DNA of 64,000 bases from NCBI RefSeq assembly GCF_014192395.1, contig NZ_JACHXW010000007.1, positions 145,828-209,827 on the forward strand, in the 5' to 3' direction. How positions within the stretch are numbered: the first letter of the stretch is position 1; each line of letters begins with the position of its first letter. The notes under the pieces are model-generated. The model ran no database searches. It worked only from the letters and a program-made list of their open reading frames with translations, and was not told the origin of the DNA. Position numbers and translations under genes: made by a program. Of the stretch, positions 43,432 to 52,046 are shown piece after piece. The DNA comes from Paenibacillus endophyticus. GTDB taxonomy: Bacteria > Bacillota > Bacilli > Paenibacillales > Paenibacillaceae.

Positions 43432-45177
43432 TTAGGAAGCCGTTTTGTTCATGCGCAGCTGGCCATTCGCGAATTCACGGTACATCGCGTGGCTCGCATA
43501 GAGCTGCTCATGCGTTCCGACGCCGGTAATGGCGCCTTTCTCCAGGAACACGATCGAATCCGCATCGACAACCGTCGACAATCGATGCGCGATAACAACC
43601 GTTGTCCTGCCGATCATCAGGTTTTTGAGCGCATCCTGCACGACTTCCTCTGACTTGCTATCCAGATTCGAGGTCGCCTCATCGAGCATAAGGATGCGCG
43701 GATCGCGAAGCAGTGCTCTAGCTATTGCTATCCGCTGTCGCTGGCCGCCTGACAGCTTGATGCCCCGTTCTCCAACCTCTGTATTGTATCCGCTGGGCAG
43801 TGCTTCGATAAAGCCGTCTGCATAGGCCATACGCGCGGCCTGCTCGATCTCCTCCTGCGTAACATCCCGTGTGAGTCCATAGCATAGGTTATCCTTAATG
43901 GTGCCTGCTATAATCGGACTTTCCTGAGATACGTAGCCGATCTGGCTGCGCCATGAGCGCAGGGACGCATCCCGAATGTCCTTCCCGCCAAGCCGAATTG
44001 ATCCCGAGGTCGGATCATAGAACCGCTCCAGCAGCGAGAATAGCGTTGTCTTGCCGCTGCCGCTTGGTCCGACGAGCGCCGTTACCTTGCCCGCCTCAAT
44101 CGTCAGGCTCACATCCCGCAGGATTGGCTCCTCTGCCTTATAGGCAAATGAAACATGATCGACCTGAATCGTTTGATTCATTTCCGAAACCGCTTTGCCG
44201 CTCTCCTGATCTTCCTCTTCTGATTCGATAATCCCAATAATACTCTCCGTTGCGCCCATTGCCTTCTGGAACTGCGTGAAAAACTGTGAAATCTGCGTAA
44301 TCGGCAGCATAATTTGGAACAAATACATAATGAATGCGACCAGCTCCCCGGCTGTCATAGCTCCGGAGGAAACCTGCACACCGCCAAAGCCGATCAAGCA
44401 TACGAGCAGCAGCAAGATGATAAACGAGACCATTGGCGAGATTAGCGCCTGCATGCGAGCTTCCTTCAAGCCGAAGCCGAATAGGTTCTGAATGCCGCTG
44501 CGCCCCTGCTCATACTCTGCAGGTTCGGACCCCGATGCCTTTACCAGACGAATCTCCGATACAACGCGGTTTACAACCGAAGTGAACTTTGCGTTCTCGG
44601 CTTGCGTCGCCTTCGAGATCGTGTACATTTTGCGACCGATCGGCACCATAATGAGTGCCGCCACCGGGAAAACGGTAAGCATGATGAGCGTCATTTGCCA
44701 GTTCATGTAGAAGAGGATCGACAAGGCGCCGATAATGGATAGAATACCAGTGAAAAAGCCGGTCACATGATCGGTTATTAGTCCCTTTAGCAGCGCCGTA
44801 TCGTTGGTTAGGCGGCTAATGGTTTCGCCCGAGGCTTTGTTATCATAATACGGGACAGGCAGGCGAAGCATCTTGCTCCACAGCCGCTCGCGGATGGACG
44901 ATACGATCTTGTTGCCGCTGTAATGCAGCAAATATACCGACAAGCCGCCCGATACGACCTGCGCAATAAATGCTGCCGCCATCAAGACGATTTGTGTCGT
45001 GCTCAAGGAGCCAAGCGAGAAGCCGTTGACCATGTTTTTCGTAAACAAGGGAATCGTCAAACTTACAAGCGTCGTAATCACGCTTAATATAACCGCTATG
45101 GACAACATCATTTTCGGAGGGTTTGTCTCCATGATTAGTCCAATAAACCGCCTAACGTTGCTTTTTTTGTCTTTCAT
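43432..45177 (-). CDS. ABC exporter, fused permease and ATPase (BmrA/LmrA-like)
   Basis: This half-transporter of about 581 residues has six membrane helices (about 20-310), then an ATPase with [17 protein letters not shown] and [12 protein letters not shown]. It is expected to act as a homodimer exporting drugs, lipids or peptides. The ATG at 45177 lies eight bases after GGAG; a GTG at 45186 is inside that signal. It heads the exporter, regulator and kinase operon, a layout typical of self-regulated efflux. Confidence 0.93.
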   Translation of the reverse strand: MKDKKSNVRRFIGLIMETNPPKMMLSIAVILSVITTLVSLTIPLFTKNMVNGFSLGSLSTTQIVLMAAAFIAQVVSGGLSVYLLHYSGNKIVSSIRERLWSKMLRLPVPYYDNKASGETISRLTNDTALLKGLITDHVTGFFTGILSIIGALSILFYMNWQMTLIMLTVFPVAALIMVPIGRKMYTISKATQAENAKFTSVVNRVVSEIRLVKASGSEPAEYEQGRSGIQNLFGFGLKEARMQALISPMVSFIILLLLVCLIGFGGVQVSSGAMTAGELVAFIMYLFQIMLPITQISQFFTQFQKAMGATESIIGIIESEEEDQESGKAVSEMNQTIQVDHVSFAYKAEEPILRDVSLTIEAGKVTALVGPSGSGKTTLFSLLERFYDPTSGSIRLGGKDIRDASLRSWRSQIGYVSQESPIIAGTIKDNLCYGLTRDVTQEEIEQAARMAYADGFIEALPSGYNTEVGERGIKLSGGQRQRIAIARALLRDPRILMLDEATSNLDSKSEEVVQDALKNLMIGRTTVVIAHRLSTVVDADSIVFLEKGAITGVGTHEQLYASHAMYREFANGQLRMNKTAS

Positions 45178-45545
45178 AACTACCACTCCTCTATTTCTCT
45201 TCTCTCCGCTATGCTGTTTACTTTACCTTGCTTGTTTAAACGGAATTTAAACGAGCGGCATGCTGCCCCAGGTTCGTTGAATACCTCTTAATACCTTTTT
45301 CTGAAAAAAGAGTTGCACCTGACGCTTCGTGAAAGTTATAGCGAGGTTAACGGCAAATACGGCATGAGCGAGCTTCTGAACCGCAATATTCATCATGTAT
45401 TTTCGCTTCAACAGAACGTCAACGAGCATGAAAGAAGCTGTCTCCTCTATAAAGGAACAACTTCTTTTTTATGGAAATCGGAGGTAAAATAAAAATGCGG
45501 CCCATCCTGATCCGGGCCGGTTAACGAAAAAGATGGGGGCTTCCA
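45178..45545. other. 368-bp gap with short open frames and a hairpin
   Basis: No gene is convincing. On plus, a frame of about 65 codons (about 45295-45491) reads in part HLTLRESYSEVNGKYGMSE and LLNRNIHHVFSLQQNVNEHE, with protein-like composition but no start signal. On minus, a 60-codon frame (45247-45429) begins at ATG with GAGGAG about 12 bases upstream. An imperfect hairpin followed by six T's (about 45432-45469) would act as a plus-strand terminator. It may be the remains of a small gene or an untranslated RNA. Confidence 0.45.
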
Positions 45546-46526
45546 ATGGACAACAATCATGTAGTTATCGGCATTGACGGCGGCGGGACGAATACCCGTG
45601 TAATAGTAAGCGACAAGCATGGGCATGTATTGGCTTATTTGGAGCGAGGCTCAGCCTCTATATATAAGGATAAGGAAGCTGCGTCAAATGTGCGAGGAGC
45701 CATTGCCGAAGCGCTGCAGCAAGCAGGCCGAACAGCCGCTGACGTACAAGCTCTGGTTGCCGGTATCGCAGGTTACGATGCACCCTCCGATCTCGAATGG
45801 GTAACGCCATTAACGGAATTAGCTGGCCTTGCCTGCCCGAAAATGCATGTGAATGACGCCGTATCCGCCCATTCGGGAGCGCTAATGGGCAGACCCGGCA
45901 TCGTCGTAATTGCCGGAACCGGCTCCATTATTGTAGGCGTGACGGAGGACGGGCAATTCATCCGCAATTACGATTTTCATCATTACGCCGCAACGGCTGC
46001 CCGCTCCATCGCTTACGATACCGTATATGAAGTGCTTGCCGGCGAATACGACGAATCGGACCAGCCGTTTCTGAAGGCTATACTCGCCCACTGGGGTGTC
46101 GCTAGCTTAGGCGGCCTTGCCCAAATAGCCAAACAAGGCTTCGCGGCGGACCGCCGTGAACGCGACAAGCTGTTTGGCGAATTTGCCCCTGCGGTTACAA
46201 AGGCAGCTGAGCAAGGAAGCCCCGTCGCAATCCGTGTATGCGAGCGGGCAATTGATCAAATCAAAATCGGCATCGAACTCATTGCCTTCTCCTTCGCAAG
46301 CGAAGAAGTCGCAGTCGCCTTCATTGGGAGCGTCGCGAACAGTAGTTATTACTTGCATGCACTGAGAGGCAAGCTTGCTCAAGGCAATCATAAACGCTAT
46401 CTCATCACACTTCCGCAGTTCTCGCCCGCCATCGGTTCCGTTTTGCTGGCGCTCAAGCAGGCAGGCATTAGCATTGATGATAACGTCATTCATCAGCTTC
46501 AAAGGTTTGAGAGTAGCAATAGGTAA
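45546..46526 (+). CDS. BadF/BadG/N-acetylglucosamine-kinase-like ATPase
   Basis: This 326-residue member of the ASKHA fold has the phosphate-1 motif GIDGGGTNTR (9-18) and the adenosine/phosphate-2 region VVIAGTGSI near 118-126. The family includes eukaryotic-type N-acetylglucosamine kinase and bacterial amino-sugar kinases, so a role in salvaging cell-wall amino sugars is plausible. No transporter or MurQ-like etherase is adjacent to confirm it. GGGGG precedes the ATG. Confidence 0.88.
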   Translation: MDNNHVVIGIDGGGTNTRVIVSDKHGHVLAYLERGSASIYKDKEAASNVRGAIAEALQQAGRTAADVQALVAGIAGYDAPSDLEWVTPLTELAGLACPKMHVNDAVSAHSGALMGRPGIVVIAGTGSIIVGVTEDGQFIRNYDFHHYAATAARSIAYDTVYEVLAGEYDESDQPFLKAILAHWGVASLGGLAQIAKQGFAADRRERDKLFGEFAPAVTKAAEQGSPVAIRVCERAIDQIKIGIELIAFSFASEEVAVAFIGSVANSSYYLHALRGKLAQGNHKRYLITLPQFSPAIGSVLLALKQAGISIDDNVIHQLQRFESSNR

Positions 46527-46673
46527 ATTCCGCTATTGAATCGGCTTGGAATCGGCGCCCGCATGCGACTCCAAACCAAAAAACAGCCATGCCGCAACGA
46601 TGCAACATAGCTGCTCAACGAAGCAGTGAATGAGTCCCTATCCTGCCAACGTGCAGGGCATCCTGCTGGCCGA

Positions 46674-47048
46674 TTATTTCGTCTGCCTATTTTTCGAGAG
46701 CACCAGCAGGCTGTCCTTATAGGTATCTCCCCACTGCTTCATTTGCAAAATAATCGGCTTTAACGTTTCCCCAAATGCCGTCAGCGAATACTCGACCTTG
46801 GGCGGCACCTGATGATAGACCTCGCGATGAACAATTCCGTCATTTTCCAGCTCTCTAAGCTGCAGGGTCAGCATACGCTGCGTAATATTAGGGCAAATTT
46901 TGCGAAACGCGTTGAATCTTTTCGTTCCATCGATCAGGTGGTACAAAATGACGCCTTTCCACTTGCCGCCGATCACGTCCAGCGTAAATTCAACGGGGCA
47001 GCCTTCGCCTGTGGGACAATCGCCAAACCCGCTTATCCGGTCTCTCAT
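46674..47048 (-). CDS. HxlR-family transcriptional regulator, cysteine-containing
   Basis: This 124-residue regulator has C11 and C17 in its N-terminus ([23 protein letters not shown]), the winged helix [17 protein letters not shown] and the wing [13 protein letters not shown]. The N-terminal cysteines match redox-sensing relatives such as YodB, CatR and HypR, which respond to quinones and disulfide stress. It is divergent from a quinone-oxidoreductase-like gene, the usual target type. The gap contains the dyad TAGTAT-N8-ATACTA. GAGGG lies ten bases before the ATG. Confidence 0.92.
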   Translation of the reverse strand: MRDRISGFGDCPTGEGCPVEFTLDVIGGKWKGVILYHLIDGTKRFNAFRKICPNITQRMLTLQLRELENDGIVHREVYHQVPPKVEYSLTAFGETLKPIILQMKQWGDTYKDSLLVLSKNRQTK

Positions 47049-47069
47049 CTCGCATCGTTCCCTCTTCTA

Positions 47070-47089
47070 TAGTATACAATTTGATACTA
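47070..47089. promoter_or_regulatory. Operator-like dyad for the HxlR-family regulator
   Basis: TAGTAT, eight bases, ATACTA forms a perfect dyad in the divergent gap. YodB-type operators have the same TACTA/TAGTA dyad character. Confidence 0.6.
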
Positions 47090-47186
47090 CATTACATGAA
47101 TGTGCGTACTTACGTATCTGTAGGTTAACACCTATACTAAGGCTATGGCTAGGGCTATGGCTAGCTAAAAGAGAGGAATGATTCCT

Positions 47187-48215
47187 ATGACCACTATGAA
47201 AGCAATTGGATTACACCGTTACTTGCCCATCGAGGACGTGGAAAGCCTCATCGATCTGCACATCGAAAAACCTAATCCTACGGGACGAGACCTGCTCGTT
47301 AAGGTACAAGCCATTTCCGTCAATCCCGTGGATGTGAAAGTCCGTTCACCGAAGGGAAAAACGGAAGCCGCTCCTCGCGTGCTTGGCTGGGATGTCGCAG
47401 GTATCGTCGAAACGGTAGGCCCCCATGTCTCCCTTTTTAAGCCGGGTGACGAGGTTTACTACGCAGGCAGCATAACGCGTGCCGGCGGCAACAGCGAGTT
47501 CCACCTCGTCGATGAACGCATTGCCGGCCATAAACCAAAAACGCTTGATTTTGCTCAAGCAGCAGCTTTGCCGCTTACTGCCATCACCGCTTGGGAAGGA
47601 TTATTCGATCGTCTCGGCATCTCACATAACCGTGACCTTAATGATGGCAAGTCTATTTTGATAATAGGCGCTGCTGGCGGAGTCGGATCTATTGCCACTC
47701 AGCTCGCTAGCGAAGCTGGGTTGACCGTAATCGGAACCGCTTCAAGGCCTGATTCAGCGCAATGGGCACGCTCATTTGGCGCCCATCATACGATTAACCA
47801 CCATTCCGCGTTCCTGCCGCAGCTGCAGACGCTCGGCTTTGCATCGGTCGACTATATTTTCTGCCTTAACCAGACGGAGCAGCATTGGTCCAATATGGCT
47901 GAAGCGATCGCGCCTCAAGGGAAAATTTGCTCCATTGTAGAGATGAGCTCGCCTATCGACCTGACTCTGCTCAAAAACAAAAGCGTTACCTTCGTCTGGG
48001 AACTCATGTTCACGAGAGCGATGTATGAAACGGCAGATATGGAAGAACAGCACCGGCTGCTGAATGTGATTGCCGAGCGGATCGATAACGGTGTTCTCCG
48101 TACAACCATTGCCAAGCGGCTGTCGCCAATTAATGCCGCCAACCTGCGGGAAGCCCATCAAATCGTAGAAACTGGCAGCATGATTGGAAAAATCGTTCTG
48201 GAGCGGTTTGAGTAA
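47187..48215 (+). CDS. Zinc-type alcohol dehydrogenase-like/quinone oxidoreductase family protein
   Basis: This medium-chain dehydrogenase/reductase of about 342 residues has an N-terminal GroES-like domain (ISVNPVDVKVRSPKG, GWDVAGIVE) and a Rossmann domain with ILIIGAAGGVGSIATQLA. The catalytic and structural zinc cysteines are absent, as in quinone oxidoreductases and B. subtilis YogA. It probably reduces quinones or enals with NADPH. The divergent cysteine-containing HxlR regulator supports a role in electrophile stress. I start at the ATG at 47187 with GAGG about ten bases upstream; an ATG at 47178 is nearly on the signal. Confidence 0.9.
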   Translation: MTTMKAIGLHRYLPIEDVESLIDLHIEKPNPTGRDLLVKVQAISVNPVDVKVRSPKGKTEAAPRVLGWDVAGIVETVGPHVSLFKPGDEVYYAGSITRAGGNSEFHLVDERIAGHKPKTLDFAQAAALPLTAITAWEGLFDRLGISHNRDLNDGKSILIIGAAGGVGSIATQLASEAGLTVIGTASRPDSAQWARSFGAHHTINHHSAFLPQLQTLGFASVDYIFCLNQTEQHWSNMAEAIAPQGKICSIVEMSSPIDLTLLKNKSVTFVWELMFTRAMYETADMEEQHRLLNVIAERIDNGVLRTTIAKRLSPINAANLREAHQIVETGSMIGKIVLERFE

Positions 48216-48289
48216 GCATGCGAATCGTATGCCAGCCTGCAAAAGCAAATAGATGGAGCTGCTACCAGCTCCATTCCTGCATTCCGAGG

Positions 48290-48320
48290 TTGACTTTAAC
48301 GTTACGTATACCTTTATTCT
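48290..48320 (+). promoter_or_regulatory. MerR-type promoter before the methyltransferase gene
   Basis: TTGACT (48290-48295) and TATTCT (48315-48320) are separated by 19 bp rather than 17, and the spacer carries the dyad ACGTTACGT. A 19-bp spacer with a central dyad is the hallmark of MerR-family-activated promoters. Confidence 0.7.
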
Positions 48321-48361
48321 TGGGAAGTGAGTGATACATACCATAGAAGGAGGAGTTGCCG

Positions 48362-49048
48362 ATGCCTGATCATGGGGCAATCTACACGCAGCAAGCGGAG
48401 CGCTACCACGAGTTAATCGCGAAGCAACCGAGCTTAAAATCAATCATAGAGGAAATACGGCCCGTGGCAGGGCTAGACGTAGTCGATCTTGGCGCTGGCT
48501 CTGGCAGGCTTGCTGCCGTATTGGCAGGTCAAGCGAGGTCGATTGTCGCGCTTGACGCACAGGCAGCGATGCTGGAAGTAGCAGCGAAGAGGCTGGCGCA
48601 AGCGGGATATACGAATTGGAGTACGAGCGTGGCCGACCACCGAAGCCTCCCCTTGGAGAATGACAGCGCAGACTTAGTCGTATCCGGCTGGAGCATTGGG
48701 TATCTAGGCAGCGACACACTCGCGAACTGGGAAGACAATATCAGGCAGGTCATGAGCGAGATCAAACGGGTGCTTCGCCCTGGCGGAACGGCAATCCTAT
48801 TCGAAACGATGGGAACCGGGTTCGAAACGCCGAATCCCCCTCGCTTCCTAAAACCTTATTTCCATGCGCTGGAACGCCATTACGGCTTCTCGTACCGATG
48901 GGTGCGAATGGATTACGATTTCGACAGCGTGGATCAAGCCGAACAGCTGGCCCGCTTCTTCTTCAGCGACGAGCTTGCCGACCGAATAGTCGAGCAACAG
49001 CTTATTCGTCTGCCGGAATGCGCGGGTATCTGGTGGCTGCAGCTTTAG
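48362..49048 (+). CDS. Class I SAM-dependent methyltransferase
   Basis: This 228-residue protein has the SAM-binding motif VVDLGAGSGRLA at about 40-51, an acidic ribose contact at ALDA and VLRPGGTAILFET at about 137-149. The substrate is unknown. The ATG at 48362 is six bases after GGAGGAG. The MerR-type promoter upstream suggests induction by a small molecule or metal through a regulator encoded elsewhere. It converges on the next methyltransferase gene, and the two coding ends overlap by four bases. Confidence 0.9.
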   Translation: MPDHGAIYTQQAERYHELIAKQPSLKSIIEEIRPVAGLDVVDLGAGSGRLAAVLAGQARSIVALDAQAAMLEVAAKRLAQAGYTNWSTSVADHRSLPLENDSADLVVSGWSIGYLGSDTLANWEDNIRQVMSEIKRVLRPGGTAILFETMGTGFETPNPPRFLKPYFHALERHYGFSYRWVRMDYDFDSVDQAEQLARFFFSDELADRIVEQQLIRLPECAGIWWLQL

Positions 49049-49677
49049 AGCTGCGCTAGCTGCTGCGACGGCTTTTGAACACATAAGGTCGTCATGCAGC
49101 GCTTGCCCGCTACGATAACGGTTTTGAGCGGCTCATACAGCAGTCCGCCTGCTCTCTCCGTAAGCCCCTGAATTCGCGCTTCATTCACAAGATAACGCCT
49201 GCTTCCATCAGGAAGCAGGTATTGTCCGTCTCCGAGGGGCTGCATGCTGGACTCCATCCCAATCGAAGAAGCCAATCGTGCGAACAGCCTGCCTCCGGGC
49301 GCAAGCACACGCCATAGCTCATCCCACATTTGATCGAAATGGGCGTCATTGCTTGCGAAATGCAGCACCGCGCTGCTAATAATGAAGTCAAAGCTATGAT
49401 CCTTGAAGCTCAGCCGTTCGACAGCCTCCACGCTTGCTTGCTGCCCTGACCAATCAGGCGAGCATGCCGCTCCCAGCCTTTGAACATCGGCGATTGCCGC
49501 CTCTGAACGATCAATTGCCACGACCGAATAGCCGTTTCGAAGCAAATACACAAGATTGCGCCCCGAGCCGCAGCCCGCGTCCAGTATGCGCATATCCTTT
49601 GTTATTCGCCCCTTCAGCAGTTGGTCGAACAAATATATATCGATATCGCCAAAAAGCGACTTCAGGTCCGTTTCCAT
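49045..49677 (-). CDS. Class I SAM-dependent methyltransferase
   Basis: This 210-residue methyltransferase has ILDAGCGSGRNLVYLL at about 33-48 and VLAPGGRLFARLAS near 127-140. The residue range and the HFDQMWDELWRVLAPG block are typical of the UbiE/COQ5-like branch (Methyltransf_11). The substrate is unknown. The stop overlaps the converging methyltransferase gene. It is separated by 27 bp from another methyltransferase upstream on the same strand, so those two are probably co-transcribed. Confidence 0.9.
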   Translation of the reverse strand: METDLKSLFGDIDIYLFDQLLKGRITKDMRILDAGCGSGRNLVYLLRNGYSVVAIDRSEAAIADVQRLGAACSPDWSGQQASVEAVERLSFKDHSFDFIISSAVLHFASNDAHFDQMWDELWRVLAPGGRLFARLASSIGMESSMQPLGDGQYLLPDGSRRYLVNEARIQGLTERAGGLLYEPLKTVIVAGKRCMTTLCVQKPSQQLAQL

Positions 49678-49704
49678 GCAATCGGCCCTCTTCCTTATGT
49701 GTGA

Positions 49705-50253
49705 TTACATCTCATAAAGATAGATCTTTGTGCGGTACAAGTCTCTGCACTGGATGATACGCTCCGGCTTCCGATACGGCAGAGCAAAGCAAATGCTGAT
49801 GACATACGCACCTGGTTTTAGCTGCTCGCCAAAAATCGTGTCCAGCCGCCGCATCGCCCCCGGATACAAGTAGCACACAACCCTATCCACATCTCTGTAC
49901 GAATATGTGTATAAATCCTGCTTCATAAATGATACATTCGTCCGATTCTCAAGCTTTGCTGTAAAAAAAGATATCCACATGGGGATAACTGAATTCTCGA
50001 TACCGATAATCCGCCAGCCTCTGAAGCTTCTTCCGAGCTGAAGCGCCAGCGTTCCCCAGCCAGAACCGGAATCAACCATAACCCCCTGCCCGGGCAGGCT
50101 TCTCAGCAATTGCAACACCTCTCGCCGCACCACGGCCGAGGAAGGCATCGGCGATATGCCATTGCGCCAGCTGACGAATACAATGGACAGCAAGGCAAGC
50201 AGCATCGCTGCCGCCGCCGTCAGCATAACAACCTGGTATACGAAGCTTTCCAT
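49705..50253 (-). CDS. Membrane-anchored class I methyltransferase-like protein
   Basis: This 182-residue protein has one N-terminal membrane segment (about 7-28) followed by a short Rossmann methyltransferase domain. The domain contains GVMVDSGSGWGTLALQLG at about 57-74, IIGIENSVIPMW and VVCYLYPGAM. The domain is smaller than usual, and no clear substrate-binding insert is seen. The anchor places the catalytic part at the cytoplasmic face. GGAG precedes the ATG. It heads a two-gene run with the downstream methyltransferase. Confidence 0.85.
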   Translation of the reverse strand: MESFVYQVVMLTAAAAMLLALLSIVFVSWRNGISPMPSSAVVRREVLQLLRSLPGQGVMVDSGSGWGTLALQLGRSFRGWRIIGIENSVIPMWISFFTAKLENRTNVSFMKQDLYTYSYRDVDRVVCYLYPGAMRRLDTIFGEQLKPGAYVISICFALPYRKPERIIQCRDLYRTKIYLYEM

Positions 50254-50330
50254 TCGATTCTCCTGAACTTTAATCTGCCTTTTAACCGTATTGCGATGCC
50301 CAAGCTGGCAACCTTAACGTATACTCCTTG

Positions 50331-51779
50331 CTAAGACTTGTTGCCTCTGCGAACCTTCAGCTGCTTGCCTTTGACCGTCGTGTTTCTCATTACCTCCAGT
50401 ACGAGCGAGCCCTTGCCGTTCAAAATTTCCACGTCCGTTACATTGTCCAGAATCGTAATAATCCCGATATCGTCGGCGGAAACGCCTTCTATCTTCGCGA
50501 TCGTTCCGACGAAATCCACCGCACGCAGCTTTTTTTTCTTGCCGCCGTTGAAATTCAGCTTCATAATCTGCTTGTTCAGCTGCTCCCGCTTGTCCTTCTT
50601 CAGCTCAGGTCCGATATTGAGCTTCTCCTCAAAGGCTTCCCTGCGAAGATCGACGGCTTCCTCAGACGGCGCCTTTGCTTTATGAATAGCAAACCCGATA
50701 TAGCTCTCGATTTCGGCAAGGCGCCTTGCATCCTTGGAAGCAGCGAAGGTGATGGCTTTGCCCGTTTTGCCAGCCCGTCCCGTCCTGCCCGTCCGGTGAA
50801 CGTAGCTCTCCTTCTCAAGCGGAATATCAAAGTTGATGACATGCGTAATATTCGTAATATCGATGCCCCTCGCGGCTACATCGGTTGCGATCAAATAGCG
50901 GAATTGTCCTCTGCGGAACGCGTTCATAACCTCGAAACGCTCATCCTGCTCCATGCCGCCGTGAATGCGGTCACACGGGTAATCAAGCTCAGCCATCTGC
51001 CGGAATACGTGATCAACGTTCTCCTGCGTGCGGCAAAAAATAATGCAGCTGTCCGGATTTTCGACGATCATGACATCCTTCAACAGGGCAAACTTATCCG
51101 ATTCCTTCACCTCGATGACCGAATGCTCAATCGTAGCGGTTGTTAGACCTGCCGCTTTGATCTCAACCTGTGCAGGCTCATGCATGTATTTGTGCGACAG
51201 CTTGGCAATGTCTGCCGGGAACGTCGCCGAGAACAGCATCGTCACCCGATCATTCGGCAGCTGCTCAATGATCGCTTGCACCTGCTCGATAAAGCCCATA
51301 TTCAGCATCTCATCTGCTTCATCAATGACCAGATACTGAATGCGCTCAATCGGGAGCGTACCCCGTTCAATATGGTCGTGCACGCGGCCAGGCGTCCCTA
51401 CAACCATATGTGTCCGCTGCTTCAGCTCCGCTCTCTGTATATGAAAAGGAGCCTTTCCGTAAACGGCCATGGATTTAATCCGCTTGAAGCGGCCAATGTT
51501 CGTTATGTCTTCATTGACTTGAAGAGCCAGCTCCCTGGTTGGCGTGAGCACAAGCACCTGCGGTTTATTTTCGTTCCAATCCACCAGCTCGCACAACGGA
51601 ATGCCGTATGCCGCGGTTTTGCCGCTGCCCGTTTGGGACTTGACGACCAAGTCCTGCTTGCCGAGTGCTACCGGTATAACCTCGCGCTGCACCTCTGTCG
51701 GCGTCTCATAGCCAAGGCTCTCGAGCGCCCGTACAATTTCTTCGCTTAACGCGTAATCCGCAAACTTCATTTCACTCAT
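50331..51779 (-). CDS. dbpA: DEAD-box ATP-dependent RNA helicase DbpA
   Basis: This 482-residue helicase has all core motifs: Q motif near 26-31, SQTGSGKT (48-55), [18 protein letters not shown] and [12 protein letters not shown]-terminal DbpA RNA-binding domain (about 405-480) includes [25 protein letters not shown]. subtilis YxiN/DbpA and E. coli DbpA use this domain to bind hairpin 92 of 23S rRNA during large-subunit assembly. The ATG at 51779 follows AGAGG at seven bases. It appears monocistronic. Confidence 0.95.
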   Translation of the reverse strand: MSEMKFADYALSEEIVRALESLGYETPTEVQREVIPVALGKQDLVVKSQTGSGKTAAYGIPLCELVDWNENKPQVLVLTPTRELALQVNEDITNIGRFKRIKSMAVYGKAPFHIQRAELKQRTHMVVGTPGRVHDHIERGTLPIERIQYLVIDEADEMLNMGFIEQVQAIIEQLPNDRVTMLFSATFPADIAKLSHKYMHEPAQVEIKAAGLTTATIEHSVIEVKESDKFALLKDVMIVENPDSCIIFCRTQENVDHVFRQMAELDYPCDRIHGGMEQDERFEVMNAFRRGQFRYLIATDVAARGIDITNITHVINFDIPLEKESYVHRTGRTGRAGKTGKAITFAASKDARRLAEIESYIGFAIHKAKAPSEEAVDLRREAFEEKLNIGPELKKDKREQLNKQIMKLNFNGGKKKKLRAVDFVGTIAKIEGVSADDIGIITILDNVTDVEILNGKGSLVLEVMRNTTVKGKQLKVRRGNKS

Positions 51780-51953
51780 CTATATACCTCTTCCGCACAT
51801 TTTTAGTTTTTTCGTAACTTCAAGCATAGCATACTAGCTGTTCTTTTGATCCATAAACCTTCATCATCTCATTCGGCATGCTGAATATGGCTTATTTCAC
51901 AGGACTTATGACTCATCTGCGATTAAGCCCTTCGTCTTATTATTGAACCAATA

Positions 51954-51981
51954 TTGGAAATAAAACACAAAAGAATAGTAA
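51954..51981 (+). promoter_or_regulatory. Possible promoter of the Hsp90-TPR pair
   Basis: TTGGAA, 16 bp, TAGTAA about 65 bases before the start codon. I see no CIRCE, CtsR or other heat-shock operator in the 267-bp gap. Confidence 0.4.
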
Positions 51982-52046
51982 ACTAAGGATGATACCTACC
52001 AGCATTCGTGTAATTTGGTTACTACTTACTTAAGGGAGAGTGTCTG

